Shown here piece by piece: positions 17,090 to 25,288 of a stretch of DNA of 64,000 nt. Position numbers and translations under genes: made by a program. The first letter of the stretch is position 1, and each line of letters opens with the position of its first letter. Source of the DNA: Pseudarthrobacter enclensis (GTDB lineage Bacteria > Actinomycetota > Actinomycetes > Actinomycetales > Micrococcaceae); contig NZ_JAUSRE010000001.1 in NCBI RefSeq assembly GCF_030811655.1, positions 248,001 through 312,000 on the forward strand, in the 5' to 3' direction. A model generated the notes under the pieces. The model was not told where the DNA came from, made no database searches, and saw only the letters and a list, made by a program, of their open reading frames with translations.

Positions 17090-17868
17090 CCATGGACCCC
17101 AACAGCCCCGAAGCTCCCCGCCCGGAAGCCGTCCGCCCGGAATACCGCCGGGCAGGCTTCCAGCAGCACGCCGGAACGGGTGACTCCACGTCCGCAGCCG
17201 AAACGAAAGGCTGGACCCGCAACGAACTGGCGGCCCGGGTGGCAAGGGAGCTCCACAACGGCCAGTACGTGAACCTGGGAATCGGCATGCCCACCCTGAT
17301 TCCCAACTACATCCCGGACGGGGTGGAAGTGGTGCTGCACTCCGAGAATGGAATCCTCGGCGTCGGGCCGTACCCGGCAGAAGATGCCCTGGACCCGGAC
17401 CTCATCAACGCCGGCAAGGAAACCGTGACTGTCAACAGGGGTGCGGCGTTCTTCGACTCGGCGACCTCCTTCGGCATGATCCGCGGCGGCCACGTGGATG
17501 TCGCCGTCCTGGGGGCCATGGAGGTAGCCGCAAACGGAGACCTCGCTAACTGGATGGTCCCGGGAAAGATGGTCAAGGGCATGGGCGGTGCCATGGATTT
17601 GGTGTTCGGAGCCAAGCGGGTGATCGTGATGATGGAGCACGTCGACCGCAACGGCAACCCCAAAATCGTCCAGCAGTGCTCGCTTCCGCTGACAGGCAAA
17701 GGCTGCGTGGACCGGATCATCACGGACCTCGCCGTGATCGACGTCGTCAAGGACGGGGGCCCGTCCAGGCTGGTCCTGCGCGAACTGGCCCCCAACGTCT
17801 CCGTCGAGGACGTGGTGGCCGCCACCGGCGCCGAGCTTTTCGAGGAAGACCAGGAACTGACGGTATGA
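17086..17868 (+). CDS. scoB: 3-oxoacid CoA-transferase, subunit B
   Basis: 260 aa. It has a disordered N-terminal extension of about 45 residues (Pro/Glu/Ala-rich) before the conserved domain starting at [17 protein letters not shown]. The catalytic Glu is Glu87 in SENGILGVG, which forms the CoA thioester. [16 protein letters not shown] and [25 protein letters not shown] are conserved family stretches. It overlaps subunit A upstream and the MaoC gene downstream (ATGA at both ends). Confidence 0.92.
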   Translation: MTMDPNSPEAPRPEAVRPEYRRAGFQQHAGTGDSTSAAETKGWTRNELAARVARELHNGQYVNLGIGMPTLIPNYIPDGVEVVLHSENGILGVGPYPAEDALDPDLINAGKETVTVNRGAAFFDSATSFGMIRGGHVDVAVLGAMEVAANGDLANWMVPGKMVKGMGGAMDLVFGAKRVIVMMEHVDRNGNPKIVQQCSLPLTGKGCVDRIITDLAVIDVVKDGGPSRLVLRELAPNVSVEDVVAATGAELFEEDQELTV

Positions 17869-18431
17869 CGGGTACGGATTCCCAAGGCGCCGGCGCCGGC
17901 ATGGGCCATTACGACGGCGGCATGCCGGTCATCGAGCAGCGCGGGCTCTACTTCGATGAGCTTGAGGAAGGCGTGGTGTACGCCCACCGCCCCGGCCGTA
18001 CAGTGACCGAAACCGACAACGTGCTGTTCTCCACGCTCACCATGAACACCCAGGCGCTGCACCTGGACGCGGCATGGAGCGCGGGCCAGCCCTTCGGCCA
18101 GCGGCTGATGAACTCCATGTTCACCCTTGCCACCATGGTGGGCCAGTCCGTCACCCAGCTGACCCAGGGGACCATCATTGCCCAGCTGGGCCTGACGGAT
18201 GTCTCCTTCCCGCATCCGCTCTACCACGGGGACACGCTCTACACGCAGACCGTGATCACCGGCAAGCGGCTGTCCGCCTCACGCCCCGGACAGGGCATCG
18301 TGACCATGACGCACACCGGACGCAACCAGGACGGGACGGTAGTGGCCCGTGCCACCCGCAGCTGCCTGATGTGGACCCGCGAGGCGCATGTGAAGGGGCA
18401 GACCGCCGGACAGGAGACAATGCCAGTATGA
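17865..18431 (+). CDS. MaoC-family (hot-dog fold) enoyl-CoA hydratase
   Basis: 188 aa from the ATG overlapping the subunit B stop. The MaoC signature region reads [23 protein letters not shown] (residues about 45-68, given in two parts: [12 protein letters not shown] and [11 protein letters not shown]), with the conserved Asn and His expected for hydration of an enoyl-CoA. In mycobacteria the equivalent gene (Rv2499c) is next to the CitE-like lyase and acts as an (R)-specific hydratase. Here it is the only hydratase in the operon, so it probably hydrates 3-methylglutaconyl-CoA (inference). Confidence 0.85.
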   Translation: MTGTDSQGAGAGMGHYDGGMPVIEQRGLYFDELEEGVVYAHRPGRTVTETDNVLFSTLTMNTQALHLDAAWSAGQPFGQRLMNSMFTLATMVGQSVTQLTQGTIIAQLGLTDVSFPHPLYHGDTLYTQTVITGKRLSASRPGQGIVTMTHTGRNQDGTVVARATRSCLMWTREAHVKGQTAGQETMPV

Positions 18432-19267
18432 CTTTTGTGATGGGCCCTGCCCTGCTTTTCTGCCCCGCCGACCGGCCGGAGCGGTACCAGAAAGCCGCTG
18501 CCCGGGCGGACGCCGTCATCCTGGACCTCGAGGACGCGGTGGCGCCCGCGGACAAACAGCGCGCCCGCGGCGCCATCCTGGCCCAGCTGGGGACCACCGG
18601 TGTGGAACCGGAGCTCGAACCCAGCTGCACCATTGTCAGGGTCAACCCGGCAGGCACCGAGGAATTCGAAAAGGACCTGCACTGCCTGTCCCACACCCCC
18701 TACCGCACCGTGATGCTCGCCAAGGCGGAAAGCGCCGAACAACTCAAGGCACTGGAGGGCTACCAGGTGATTGCCTTGTGCGAAACCGCCCTCGGCGTCC
18801 TGAACGCCCCGGCCATCGCCGCCGCACCGAACGTGGTGGGCCTGATGTGGGGGGCTGAGGACCTGCTGGCATCGCTGGGCGGGACCTCCAGCCGGAAGGA
18901 CGACGGCGGCTACCGGGCAGTAGCGCTGCACGCGCGGTCAGCGGTGCTCCTGGCAGCGCGGGCGCACGGCAAGGAAGCAGTGGACGCCGTGTACACCAAC
19001 ATCCCGGACCTCGACGGGCTGGCTGCTGAAGCGGCCGACGCCGTGGCCACAGGCTTCAGCTCCAAGGCCTGCATCCACCCCAGCCAGGCCGGGGTGGTAC
19101 GCCAGGCCTATGCCCCCAGCGAAGAGGAAGTGGCCGCAGCCACCGCCCTGCTGGACGCTGCCGCGTCGGCGGGCTCCGGGGTCTTCAAGTACCAGGGCAG
19201 AATGATCGACGGCCCCATCCTCAAGCACGCCCAGGAGATCGTCCGGCGCGCCGCCGTGGAGGCATAA
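18428..19267 (+). CDS. HpcH/HpaI-CitE-like beta-hydroxyacyl-CoA lyase
   Basis: 279 aa TIM-barrel lyase from the ATG overlapping the MaoC stop. Metal/substrate motifs: FCPADRPERYQKAA near 10-25, DAVILDLEDAVAP near 32-44 (acidic Mg ligands), MLAKAESAEQL near 98, and LCETALGVLNAP followed by MWGAEDLLASLGG near 118-158. The length and context match mycobacterial Rv2498c, which cleaves (R)-HMG-CoA and (S)-citramalyl-CoA and so joins leucine and itaconate breakdown (established for that enzyme). No HMGL-type lyase is in the window, so this protein probably performs the last leucine step. The gene stops one base before the convergent neighbour. Confidence 0.88.
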   Translation: MTFVMGPALLFCPADRPERYQKAAARADAVILDLEDAVAPADKQRARGAILAQLGTTGVEPELEPSCTIVRVNPAGTEEFEKDLHCLSHTPYRTVMLAKAESAEQLKALEGYQVIALCETALGVLNAPAIAAAPNVVGLMWGAEDLLASLGGTSSRKDDGGYRAVALHARSAVLLAARAHGKEAVDAVYTNIPDLDGLAAEAADAVATGFSSKACIHPSQAGVVRQAYAPSEEEVAAATALLDAAASAGSGVFKYQGRMIDGPILKHAQEIVRRAAVEA

Positions 19268-20737
19268 CTACCGTTGCCGTCCCTCCGGCCGCCGGAGGGA
19301 CGTGGCCGGGATCGGCTCATACAGCAGCGTCCGCACCCAGCGGTTCCCTGTTTCCCGGAACTCCTTGCGGCTGGTGAAGCGGTAATGGAAACTGCGCACG
19401 CGCACCCAGCGTGGCGCGGCGCCGTCGAACGGGTCCTTCCGCAGCAGCCGCAGCATCTGCCGGTCGGCCGCCAGCAGCTTGCCCAGGAAGGCGTAGAACC
19501 ATTCCTCGTGCACGGTCCGCAGCGGCAGGAACCACATCAGCCAGTCCAGCCGCAGATGGTACGGGGCCCACTGCCGCGGAATCCGGCGCACGTCCCCCGG
19601 CTTGCCCTTGAAGCCGTACTCGCGCCAGTCCGAACTGTCATCGGGGTCCTCGTCCAGCGTGCCCTCCACCACGATCTCGATGCGCTGCCTGGTCACCGTA
19701 CCGAACGCGCCGTAGGCGTTGACCAGCTGCCACCGGTTGAAGCTGGCGTTCATCAGCTGCCGGCGGGAGAAGAGGTTCCGCAGCGGCCAGTAGCTCAGCA
19801 CTAGCAGCAGGATCGACGCCGCCAGGGTCACGGCCAGCCACCACAGCGGGGTTTCCGGCCGGGTGCCCGCGGCGCCATTCCAGTCCGCCGGGATTGCGGG
19901 GATCACGGCGTGCGCCACGGGGTCGCTGACCGCCGCGAACGCCAGCACGATCGCCATCCAGTTCAGCCAGGCGAAGTTGCCGCTGGCCACGAGCCACAGC
20001 TGGGTGACCACCACGATTCCCGCCGCGACACCAGCCACGGGCTGCGGAGCAAACAGCAGGAACGGCACCACCAGCTGGGCAATGTGGTTTCCCACCACCT
20101 CAATCCGGTGCAGCGGCTTGGGCAGGAGGTGTGCCTGCCGGCTCAGCGGCCCGGGCATGGGCTGGGTTTCGTGATGGTAGTACAAGGCAGTCAGGTCGCG
20201 CCATTCCCTGCCGCCGCGGATCTTGATCATTCCCGCGCCGAATTCCAGCCGAAACACCAGCCACACGATCAGGACCAGGACGGTCCGGGGCGGCTCCGTC
20301 TGGTTGGAGCCCAGGAAGCCCACGGTGAAGCCCGCCTCCAGGAGCAGCATTTCCCAGCCGAACCCGTAGAAGGTCTGGCCCACGTTCACGATGGACATGT
20401 ACAGCAGCCACAAGGCCAGGAACGCGATCAGCGGCACCCAGGGTGGACCCAGCTGCGGAACACCGGCCACGAGCAGCGCCGATACCATCAGGCCAAACGC
20501 GCAGACTGCACGCAGCAGGCCATCCGAATACCGCCAGCGGAACAGCGTGGGCCGGCGCCAGCGGGTGAACGCACCAAGGAATTCCGGCACGGGGAGCAGG
20601 CCACGCTCGCCAAGCAGGGCGGGAAACTGGTTCAGCGTGGACAGGAACGCGACAAAATACAGTGCCGCCACGCCCCGCTGCAGCACCTGCCGGGCGAATT
20701 GGTACTCCGGCGCATCGAACCACGTGAGCCAGTCCAC
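19268..20737 (-). CDS. Lipase maturation factor (LMF) family membrane protein
   Basis: 489 aa polytopic protein with about 9-11 transmembrane segments up to residue 350 and a soluble C-terminal half containing the LMF signature area (GFKGKPGDVRRIPRQWAPYH, then HLRLDWLMWFLPL). In animals LMF1 helps fold lipases in the ER; the bacterial role is unknown and no lipase gene is adjacent. The start GTG at 20737 (VDWLTWFDAPEYQFARQ) is chosen because TTGACC - 16 bases - TAACGT lies directly upstream with 7 bases to the GTG, implying a leaderless mRNA. A longer frame to 20875 would overlap dxr. Confidence 0.85.
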   Translation of the reverse strand: MDWLTWFDAPEYQFARQVLQRGVAALYFVAFLSTLNQFPALLGERGLLPVPEFLGAFTRWRRPTLFRWRYSDGLLRAVCAFGLMVSALLVAGVPQLGPPWVPLIAFLALWLLYMSIVNVGQTFYGFGWEMLLLEAGFTVGFLGSNQTEPPRTVLVLIVWLVFRLEFGAGMIKIRGGREWRDLTALYYHHETQPMPGPLSRQAHLLPKPLHRIEVVGNHIAQLVVPFLLFAPQPVAGVAAGIVVVTQLWLVASGNFAWLNWMAIVLAFAAVSDPVAHAVIPAIPADWNGAAGTRPETPLWWLAVTLAASILLLVLSYWPLRNLFSRRQLMNASFNRWQLVNAYGAFGTVTRQRIEIVVEGTLDEDPDDSSDWREYGFKGKPGDVRRIPRQWAPYHLRLDWLMWFLPLRTVHEEWFYAFLGKLLAADRQMLRLLRKDPFDGAAPRWVRVRSFHYRFTSRKEFRETGNRWVRTLLYEPIPATSLRRPEGRQR

Positions 20738-20744
20738 GCGTTCC

Positions 20745-20772
20745 ACGTTACGCCCGGCCACACGCCGGTCAA
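20745..20772 (-). promoter_or_regulatory. Promoter of the LMF-family gene (leaderless layout)
   Basis: Minus-strand -35 TTGACC (20772-20767), 16-base spacer, -10 TAACGT (20750-20745), then seven bases to the GTG start. Confidence 0.6.
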
Positions 20773-20853
20773 GGGTCCAACAGCAGGTCAGGGCCCGGTA
20801 AGCGCGACGACGGCCGCAGCCCGCCGCGGGCACGGCGGCCCTGAAGGGTGCGG

Positions 20854-20859
20854 GATACT
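20854..20859 (+). promoter_or_regulatory. -10 element of dxr (leaderless layout)
   Basis: GATACT with the key A2 and T6 positions, followed by exactly six bases and the ATG of dxr. No ribosome site at normal spacing is visible. No good -35 hexamer is seen. Confidence 0.5.
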
Positions 20860-20865
20860 TAACCA

Positions 20866-22050
20866 ATGCAGCCACGCAGAATCGTCATCCTCGGATCCAC
20901 CGGTTCCATCGGCACCCAGGCGATTGACGTCGTCGACGGCGCCCCGCACCTGTTCGAGGTGGTGGCACTGAGCGCCGGCGGCGGCAACCTCGAACTCCTG
21001 GCCCGGCAGGCTGTCCACACCCGTGCCGCAGCCGTGGGGATCGCCGCGGGCGACCCCGGCCGGCTGGCGGTGTTGATCGACGACGCAGCTGCCGCAGCGG
21101 GCCGCCCCGGCTACCGTCCGGAAATCATGGCAGGACCGGACGCCTCTGCCCGCGTCGCCGCGATTGACGCGGACGTGGTGCTCAACGGCATCACGGGCTC
21201 CATCGGCCTGGCACCAACGCTCGCGGCCCTCAAATCCGGTGCCACGCTGGCGCTGGCCAACAAGGAGTCCCTGATCGTGGGCGGCACCCTGGTGAAGGCT
21301 GCTGCCAGGGAAGGCCAGATAGTGCCGGTGGACTCGGAGCACTCCGCCATCGCACAGTGCCTCCGCTCCGGTACGGCCGCCGAGGTGGACAAGCTCATCC
21401 TCACCGCTTCGGGCGGTCCCTTCCGGGGGAGGACCAAGGACGAACTGCACGGTGTCACGCCCCGGGAAGCCCTGGCCCACCCCACGTGGGACATGGGCGT
21501 GATGGTCACCACCAACTCGGCCACGCTGGTGAACAAGGGCCTGGAAGTCATCGAGGCCCACCTGCTGTTCGACATCCCGCTGGACCGGATCGACGTCGTG
21601 GTGCATCCGCAGTCCATCGTGCATTCGATGGTCCAGTTCGTCGACGGCTCCACCATCGCGCAGGCGTCCCCGCCGGACATGCGGCTGCCCATCGCCCTGG
21701 GCCTCGGCTGGCCTGCCCGCGTGCCCAAAGCCGCAAGCCCGTGCGACTGGACGCAGGCGGCCGCCTGGACCTTCGAACCGCTGGACACGAAAGCTTTCCC
21801 GGCCGTCGGCCTGGCAAAGGACGCTGCCGGGCGGGGAAGCACCTTCCCGGCTGTCTTCAATGCGGCCAACGAGGAAGCTGTCATGGCGTTCCACGCCGGC
21901 CGCATCCGCTTCACGGACATCGTGGATACGGTGGACAGTGTGCTCAGCGAACACTCAGGTTCCTCCGGGCTGACGGTGGAATCGGTGCTGGATGCTGAGA
22001 GCTGGGCACGCGCCCGGGCCCACGAACGTTTAGCAGTCAGCAGTCTCTAG
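20866..22050 (+). CDS. dxr: 1-deoxy-D-xylulose 5-phosphate reductoisomerase
   Basis: 394 aa cytoplasmic enzyme, second step of the MEP isoprenoid pathway, NADPH- and metal-dependent. NADPH-binding [16 protein letters not shown] at residues 5-20, [13 protein letters not shown] near 126, catalytic/metal residues in [13 protein letters not shown] near 147, [12 protein letters not shown] near 328. Full length with no gaps. It is followed after 17 bases by the site-2 protease gene, and ispG lies 3.2 kb on, the usual actinobacterial MEP gene order. Confidence 0.97.
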   Translation: MQPRRIVILGSTGSIGTQAIDVVDGAPHLFEVVALSAGGGNLELLARQAVHTRAAAVGIAAGDPGRLAVLIDDAAAAAGRPGYRPEIMAGPDASARVAAIDADVVLNGITGSIGLAPTLAALKSGATLALANKESLIVGGTLVKAAAREGQIVPVDSEHSAIAQCLRSGTAAEVDKLILTASGGPFRGRTKDELHGVTPREALAHPTWDMGVMVTTNSATLVNKGLEVIEAHLLFDIPLDRIDVVVHPQSIVHSMVQFVDGSTIAQASPPDMRLPIALGLGWPARVPKAASPCDWTQAAAWTFEPLDTKAFPAVGLAKDAAGRGSTFPAVFNAANEEAVMAFHAGRIRFTDIVDTVDSVLSEHSGSSGLTVESVLDAESWARARAHERLAVSSL

Positions 22051-22067
22051 GAAGCAGCAGCACCTCC

Positions 22068-23396
22068 ATGACCCCTGTCCTACTTTTTATCCTCGGCGTC
22101 GTCTTCGTGGCGCTTGGCATTGCCGTGTCCATTGCGCTCCACGAGGTGGGGCACCTGGTCCCTGCCAAGCTCTTCAAGGTCCGCGTTACCAAGTACATGA
22201 TCGGCTTCGGGCCTACGCTGTGGTCCCGCCGTAAGGGCGAAACCGAATACGGAGTGAAGGCCGTGCCGCTGGGCGGCTACGTTTCCATGATCGGGATGTA
22301 CCCGCCCAACAAGGAGGACGGCACGGTCCGGCCCTCGAGCACCGGCATGTTCCAGACGCTGGCCACCGAGGCCCGCTCCATGGCCCATGAGGAAGTAGGG
22401 CCCGGCGACGGGAACCGGCTCTTTTACCGCCTGCCCGTTTGGAAGAAAATTGTAGTGATGCTGGGCGGCCCGGCCATGAACATGATCCTCGGGCTGCTGT
22501 TCATCGCGGTGCTGCTGATGGGCTTTGGTGTTCCCACAGCCACCACCACCATTTCCGACGTCTCCAAATGCCAGGTTGCCGCGGGGCAAACCGTTGACCC
22601 CAACTCTCCTGATTGCCAGTTGACTCCGGCGGCGGCGGCCGGGCTGAAGCCCAACGACACCATCACCTCCTTCGACGGCAAAACTGTCACCAGCTGGGAT
22701 CAGTTGACTGAGTGGATCCGGGCTTCGGCGGGCAAGGAAGTGGCCATCACCGTCCAGCGGGACGGCAACCCGGTGTCCACCACGGTTACTCCCGTCCTGT
22801 CCGCCCGGCCCGTGATGGGACCTGACGGGCGGCAGGCCACTGACGCGGCCGGCAAGCTCCAGTACCAGGACGTTGGCTTCCTCGGCATCGGTGCCCAGAC
22901 CGCTCTGGTGCCGCAGCCGGCGTCGTCCGTCCTGCCCATGGCGGGGGAGAACATCCGCCAGGTGGCAGGCGTTGTCTTCAACCTGCCCGCCCGCGTGGTG
23001 GGGGTGGCCAAGGCTGCGTTCAGCGAGGAGCCGCGGGATCCCAATGGACCCATCAGCGTAGTGGGCGTCGGCCGGGTTGCCGGCGAAGTGGCGGCGATGG
23101 AGGCCGTGCCCCTGCAGTCGCGGGTGGCAACGCTCGTAGGCCTGCTGGCCGGCCTGAACTTCGCGCTTGCCGTATTCAACCTGATCCCGCTCCTCCCGCT
23201 TGACGGGGGCCACGTTGCCGGTGCCCTGTACGAGGGCGTCCGGCGTTGGGTGGCAAAGCTGCGCGGACGGCCGGACCCGGGAGCTTTCGACATCGCCAAG
23301 ATGCTTCCCGTCACCTATGTTGTTGCAGCCCTGCTCATGGGCATGAGCGCGCTCCTGATCTACGCGGACATCGTCAAACCGGTCAATATCTTCTGA
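22068..23396 (+). CDS. Site-2 protease, M50 family (RseP/Rip1-like)
   Basis: 442 aa intramembrane zinc metalloprotease. HEVGH (His25, Glu26, His29) lies in the first transmembrane helix, a PDZ domain occupies about 170-265, and the second metal site NLIPLLPLDGGHV is near 372-384 in a C-terminal transmembrane segment. It is expected to cleave anti-sigma factors or other single-pass membrane proteins. A region with TVDPNSPDC inserted near 180 is Cys-containing and faces outside. It is probably co-transcribed with dxr. Confidence 0.95.
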   Translation: MTPVLLFILGVVFVALGIAVSIALHEVGHLVPAKLFKVRVTKYMIGFGPTLWSRRKGETEYGVKAVPLGGYVSMIGMYPPNKEDGTVRPSSTGMFQTLATEARSMAHEEVGPGDGNRLFYRLPVWKKIVVMLGGPAMNMILGLLFIAVLLMGFGVPTATTTISDVSKCQVAAGQTVDPNSPDCQLTPAAAAGLKPNDTITSFDGKTVTSWDQLTEWIRASAGKEVAITVQRDGNPVSTTVTPVLSARPVMGPDGRQATDAAGKLQYQDVGFLGIGAQTALVPQPASSVLPMAGENIRQVAGVVFNLPARVVGVAKAAFSEEPRDPNGPISVVGVGRVAGEVAAMEAVPLQSRVATLVGLLAGLNFALAVFNLIPLLPLDGGHVAGALYEGVRRWVAKLRGRPDPGAFDIAKMLPVTYVVAALLMGMSALLIYADIVKPVNIF

Positions 23397-23435
23397 CGTA
23401 GCCCTGGTGGCTGCAGGCCGAAAAGCCAACTTCGG

Positions 23436-23462
23436 CAGATATCCCAATATCAGCCATATCTG
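23436..23462. promoter_or_regulatory. Overlapping palindromes upstream of the SatD-like gene
   Basis: Outer arms CAGATAT (23436-23442) and ATATCTG (23456-23462); inner arms GATAT (23438-23442) and ATATC (23447-23451). A direct repeat TATCAGCC occurs at 23448-23455 and 23476-23483. This AT-rich cluster lies immediately upstream of the -35 hexamer, where an activator or autoregulator would bind. Confidence 0.55.
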
Positions 23463-23463
23463 A

Positions 23464-23492
23464 TTGATTTCGAAGTATCAGCCGTCTATGGT
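23464..23492 (+). promoter_or_regulatory. Promoter of the SatD-like gene (leaderless layout)
   Basis: -35 TTGATT (23464-23469), 17-base spacer, -10 TATGGT (23487-23492), then six bases to the ATG at 23499. Confidence 0.65.
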
Positions 23493-23498
23493 TGATGC

Positions 23499-24305
23499 AT
23501 GTTCGTCCTCACCATTGACCAGCGGGGAAGCACCGGGGGCCCTGACTTGGTCCCCTCCTTCCTCGGTGAGCTGGCGCGGCTGGATCCTCCGTCTGCCGGG
23601 CACCCGGTCTTCGAACGTTCCGTGGGGGATGAAGTCCAGGGCATAGTCCGGGACCCGTCAACCGTGGTGGAGATAGCCCTCCATGCGCTTCGCAGTGGGC
23701 GCTGGTACGTGGGGATCGGCGTCGGGACAGTCTCAGTGCCTCCCGGAGCAAGCCCGCGGGAAGGGACCGGAACGGCTTTTGTTGCCGCGCGGAAGGCGGT
23801 TGAGCTGGCCAAGGCGGCAGGAGCCCAGGTCCCAGTGTCGGTGGTGCCCGGCATCATGGCAGTGGCAGGCGGCGGAGACCCTGCCGGGGAGGGGGTCCAG
23901 GCGTGTGCCAATGCGGAGGCGGTGCTCCGGCTGTTGGGCCGGATGGTCCAGGACCGCACCGAGGCCCAGTGGCGTGTGGCGGATGCCCTGCGCCGCCTGG
24001 ACCCGGGTGGCCGGGGGCCGGGGCGGCATGGAAGCCAGAAGCAGGTGGCACGTGAACTTGGAATCTCGGAACAGTCGGTGAGCCGTACCGTGCTTCGGGC
24101 CGGATGGCAGGAAGAATGGGCAGCCAGGCCCGCTGCCGCCATGCTTCTTGGACTTGCCGACTCGCAGCTTGGGGGCGCCGCGGACGATCCCCGGCGGCGG
24201 GATACTGCAGCCGCCGCAGACGACCAGGCCCCCGGCGATGCCAGGGCTGCCGGCCAGGTCCGCTCCCTGCAGGAGCCGGACTATCGGAACGAAGGAGACG
24301 CGTGA
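23499..24305 (+). CDS. SatD-like protein with C-terminal helix-turn-helix
   Basis: 268 aa. The N-terminal part (about 1-125) has the SatD-family pattern VFERSVGDEVQGIV near 45-58 and a GIGVG strand near 72. The part from about 140 contains QKQVARELGISEQSVSRTV (near 180-200), a clear helix-turn-helix. The tail is Ala/Asp-rich and disordered. SatD was named in Streptococcus mutans acid-tolerance work; the biochemical role is unknown. It overlaps the following membrane gene (GTGA). Palindromes upstream of its own promoter suggest autoregulation (inference). Confidence 0.7.
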   Translation: MFVLTIDQRGSTGGPDLVPSFLGELARLDPPSAGHPVFERSVGDEVQGIVRDPSTVVEIALHALRSGRWYVGIGVGTVSVPPGASPREGTGTAFVAARKAVELAKAAGAQVPVSVVPGIMAVAGGGDPAGEGVQACANAEAVLRLLGRMVQDRTEAQWRVADALRRLDPGGRGPGRHGSQKQVARELGISEQSVSRTVLRAGWQEEWAARPAAAMLLGLADSQLGGAADDPRRRDTAAAADDQAPGDARAAGQVRSLQEPDYRNEGDA

Positions 24306-24829
24306 CCGCAGTATGGGTGGCAGTGGCCCTGGTGACCGCCGGTTTCGCCGGCTGGCCCGTTACCGCCCTCGTGTTCAGGCTTGCCCGGACCATCGACGAC
24401 AAGGCGGACGCTGCCAAAGCGCTGGAAGACGCCCGGAGGGCGGAGCAGGATCCGTCGGCGGATGTCACCGTGGACCAGACGCCCCAAGCTGCCGCCGGCG
24501 CAGCCCGCCAGACTGTGGACCATGAACTGACCGCCCCTCCCGGGCCGCCGGCGTCGGACGTGCCAGCCACGGGACCGGCGCCCACTACCCAGCGGATCCT
24601 GCGGGGAGGCGCCATTATTGGCGTACTGGAACGGCTGGGTGTCTGCCTTGCCATCATTACCGGGCAGCCCGTCGCCATCGCCTACATCGTGGCCATCAAG
24701 GGGCTCGGCAGGTTTGCCGAGCTCAAGGAAACCCCCGTGGCTGCTGAGCGCTTCATCATCGGCACGCTCACTTCAATGCTCTGGGCCGCCGGAACCGCTG
24801 CCGCCGTCAAAGTCCTCTTCCTGGACTGA
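24302..24829 (+). CDS. Hypothetical membrane protein paired with the SatD-like gene
   Basis: 175 aa from a GTG overlapping the SatD-like stop. One transmembrane helix is at the N-terminus (about 1-24), followed by a charged Ala/Asp/Pro-rich segment (about 30-95), then two or three transmembrane segments (about 100-175) with GVLERLGVCLAIITGQP and AIKGLGRFAEL. The C-terminal part resembles uncharacterised proteins found next to SatD homologues. No enzymatic motif is seen. The layout suggests a membrane effector or sensor controlled by, or controlling, the upstream DNA-binding partner. Confidence 0.7.
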   Translation: MTAVWVAVALVTAGFAGWPVTALVFRLARTIDDKADAAKALEDARRAEQDPSADVTVDQTPQAAAGAARQTVDHELTAPPGPPASDVPATGPAPTTQRILRGGAIIGVLERLGVCLAIITGQPVAIAYIVAIKGLGRFAELKETPVAAERFIIGTLTSMLWAAGTAAAVKVLFLD

Positions 24830-24949
24830 CGTCATCGCCCCGGCGCGCTCTTACCGCAGTGCCGGCCTTCCCCGCTTAAAGGGTCGTTCCCACCCGGGAT
24901 TGCCCACCGCGTTGAAAGGATGGGTACGGTACCTGGCCGGGCATGGCGA

Positions 24950-24955
24950 TAGGGT
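24950..24955 (+). promoter_or_regulatory. -10 element of the YciI-family gene (leaderless layout)
   Basis: TAGGGT followed by six bases and the ATG at 24962; no ribosome site is visible. No convincing -35. Confidence 0.45.
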
Positions 24956-24961
24956 AGCGGT

Positions 24962-25255
24962 ATGACAGTTTTTGCCGTTGAGTACGTTTATGCCGCCAGC
25001 TCCACCGAAACCCGTAACGAGGCCCGGCCCGCGCACCGGGAATGGACCGGAGGACTGGCGCAGGACGGGGTCATCGTGGCCAGCGGCCCTTACGGTGACG
25101 GCGCCGGCGCCCTGCTGATCTTCAAGGCAGCCGACGAATCCGCCCTCAACTCGATCCTCAAGCAGGATCCCTTCGCCGCGGCCGGAGTCATTGCCGGAAC
25201 CCGCATCGCCGAATGGTCTCCCGTCACCGGCATGCTGGCCGGGATCGCCGCCTAG
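24962..25255 (+). CDS. YciI-family protein
   Basis: 97 aa, single YciI/YCII domain (dimeric ferredoxin-like fold). It has the conserved RPAHREW-type His-containing motif near residue 22-28 and GPYGDGAGALLIFKA near 42-56; the family His/Asp pair is thought to be catalytic, but substrates are unknown. It stands just upstream of ispG with a 33-base gap and may be co-transcribed with it. Confidence 0.85.
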   Translation: MTVFAVEYVYAASSTETRNEARPAHREWTGGLAQDGVIVASGPYGDGAGALLIFKAADESALNSILKQDPFAAAGVIAGTRIAEWSPVTGMLAGIAA

Positions 25256-25288
25256 CCGCCTTTTACCCTTTCAACTCAAGGAGTCCAC

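Noticed and set aside
22080-23447. A 455-codon minus-strand frame over the site-2 protease gene
   Set aside because: Antisense shadow; the plus-strand product has HEVGH and PDZ features.
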